NCBI RefSeq assembly: GCF_900111595.1
Contig: NZ_FOHN01000003.1
Coordinates: 195,658-236,221, forward strand
Source: [Clostridium] polysaccharolyticum
GTDB taxonomy: Bacteria; Bacillota; Clostridia; Lachnospirales; Lachnospiraceae
DNA: 40,564 bases
Direction: 5' to 3'
The translations under genes were made by a program, and so were the position numbers. The notes beneath the pieces are model-generated. The model saw only the letters and a program-made list of their open reading frames with translations, was not told the DNA's origin and did no database searches. This document shows positions 40,399-40,564 of the stretch, one piece after another (within the stretch, counting starts at the first letter, position 1; each line of letters opens with the position of its first letter).

Positions 40399-40514
40399 CT
40401 AGATAAATCAAACGAACAAATAAATGTAAACCGTAACCGAAGTCTTACAGAACAGACAGGAGGTCAGATTCTAAGAGATGGACGTTATTTTCAAATGAAA
40501 GGTATGTGAGTGTT

Positions 40515-40564
40515 ATGAAGAAATATGTAGAGAAAACAATGAACCAGTATTTAGAAGAAAAATT
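40515..40564 (+). CDS. N-terminus of an unidentified protein (partial, cut by the window edge)
   Basis: ATG at 40515 opens a frame reading MKKYVEKTMNQYLEEK up to the window end. GTG at 40506 is an alternative. AAAGG near 40498-40502 is the nearest ribosome-site-like motif and is imperfectly spaced for both. A promoter-like -10 upstream supports a gene here. The visible residues look like a charged helix, too short to identify. Confidence 0.5.
   Translation, partial: MKKYVEKTMNQYLEEK

Larger units (their letters stand above)
39840..40505. other. Gene-poor region of about 670 bases
   Basis: A/T-rich stretch with no coding frame I can support on either strand. It holds a perfect inverted repeat near 40175-40195, a terminator-like hairpin at 40230-40268 and an extended -10 element at 40390-40398. 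Several purine-rich ribosome-site-like motifs (e.g. AAAGGAG near 40078, AGGGAG near 40160) lead only into very short frames. Confidence 0.7.

Overview
The window looks like a chromosome segment of a low-GC, spore-forming Gram-positive anaerobe, most likely of the Lachnospiraceae / Clostridium cluster XIVa type. This is inferred, not searched. The supports are strong AGGAGG-type ribosome binding sites, sigma-A promoters, an AddAB recombination nuclease in place of RecBCD, a small acid-soluble spore protein, Big_2-type surface proteins, and ferredoxin/FrhB-fused polysaccharide enzymes of a kind typical of anaerobes.

Layout. Bases 1-2.2 kb hold the tail of a repeat-bearing protein and a secreted ComEC-like metallo-beta-lactamase with Ig-like repeats. 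From 2.3 to 10.9 kb one plus-strand operon encodes a surface-polymer system: a TagF-like glycerophosphotransferase fused to a glycosyltransferase, two tandem polysaccharide-pyruvyltransferase / 2[4Fe-4S] ferredoxin / FrhB fusions, and a TagGH-type ABC exporter. A 16-bp tandem repeat array separates the two exporter genes. A large Ig-like surface protein and a Prx6-type peroxiredoxin follow on the minus strand (10.9-14.3 kb). Next come two tandem HSL-family esterases and a convergent TetR regulator (14.4-16.8 kb). Divergent from tetR is the dTDP-rhamnose operon rfbACDB with an AEC transporter at its end (17.0-21.3 kb), which could feed rhamnose to the surface polymer.

From 21.5 to 24.5 kb lie a second Ig-like secreted protein and an OmpR/HisKA two-component system. 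A near-ideal promoter inside the 3' end of the kinase gene drives what I read as 6S RNA (24.55-24.77 kb). Then follow glutamine-dependent NAD synthetase with a small overlapping gene, a minus-strand membrane-anchored protein, addB-addA, and a chemotaxis receptor (24.9-37.0 kb).

The last part is mainly minus-strand: a two-gene unit resembling a secreted bacteriocin with a small two-helix membrane partner, an alpha/beta-type spore protein, and a ROK-family repressor. A gene-poor stretch of about 675 bases containing a perfect 9-3-9 inverted repeat precedes the start of a gene cut by the window edge.

The most interesting items are the paired pyruvyltransferase/ferredoxin/FrhB enzymes (one with a degenerate N-terminal domain), the bacteriocin-like pair, the palindromic repeat array between the exporter genes, and the 6S RNA promoter nested in the kinase gene.
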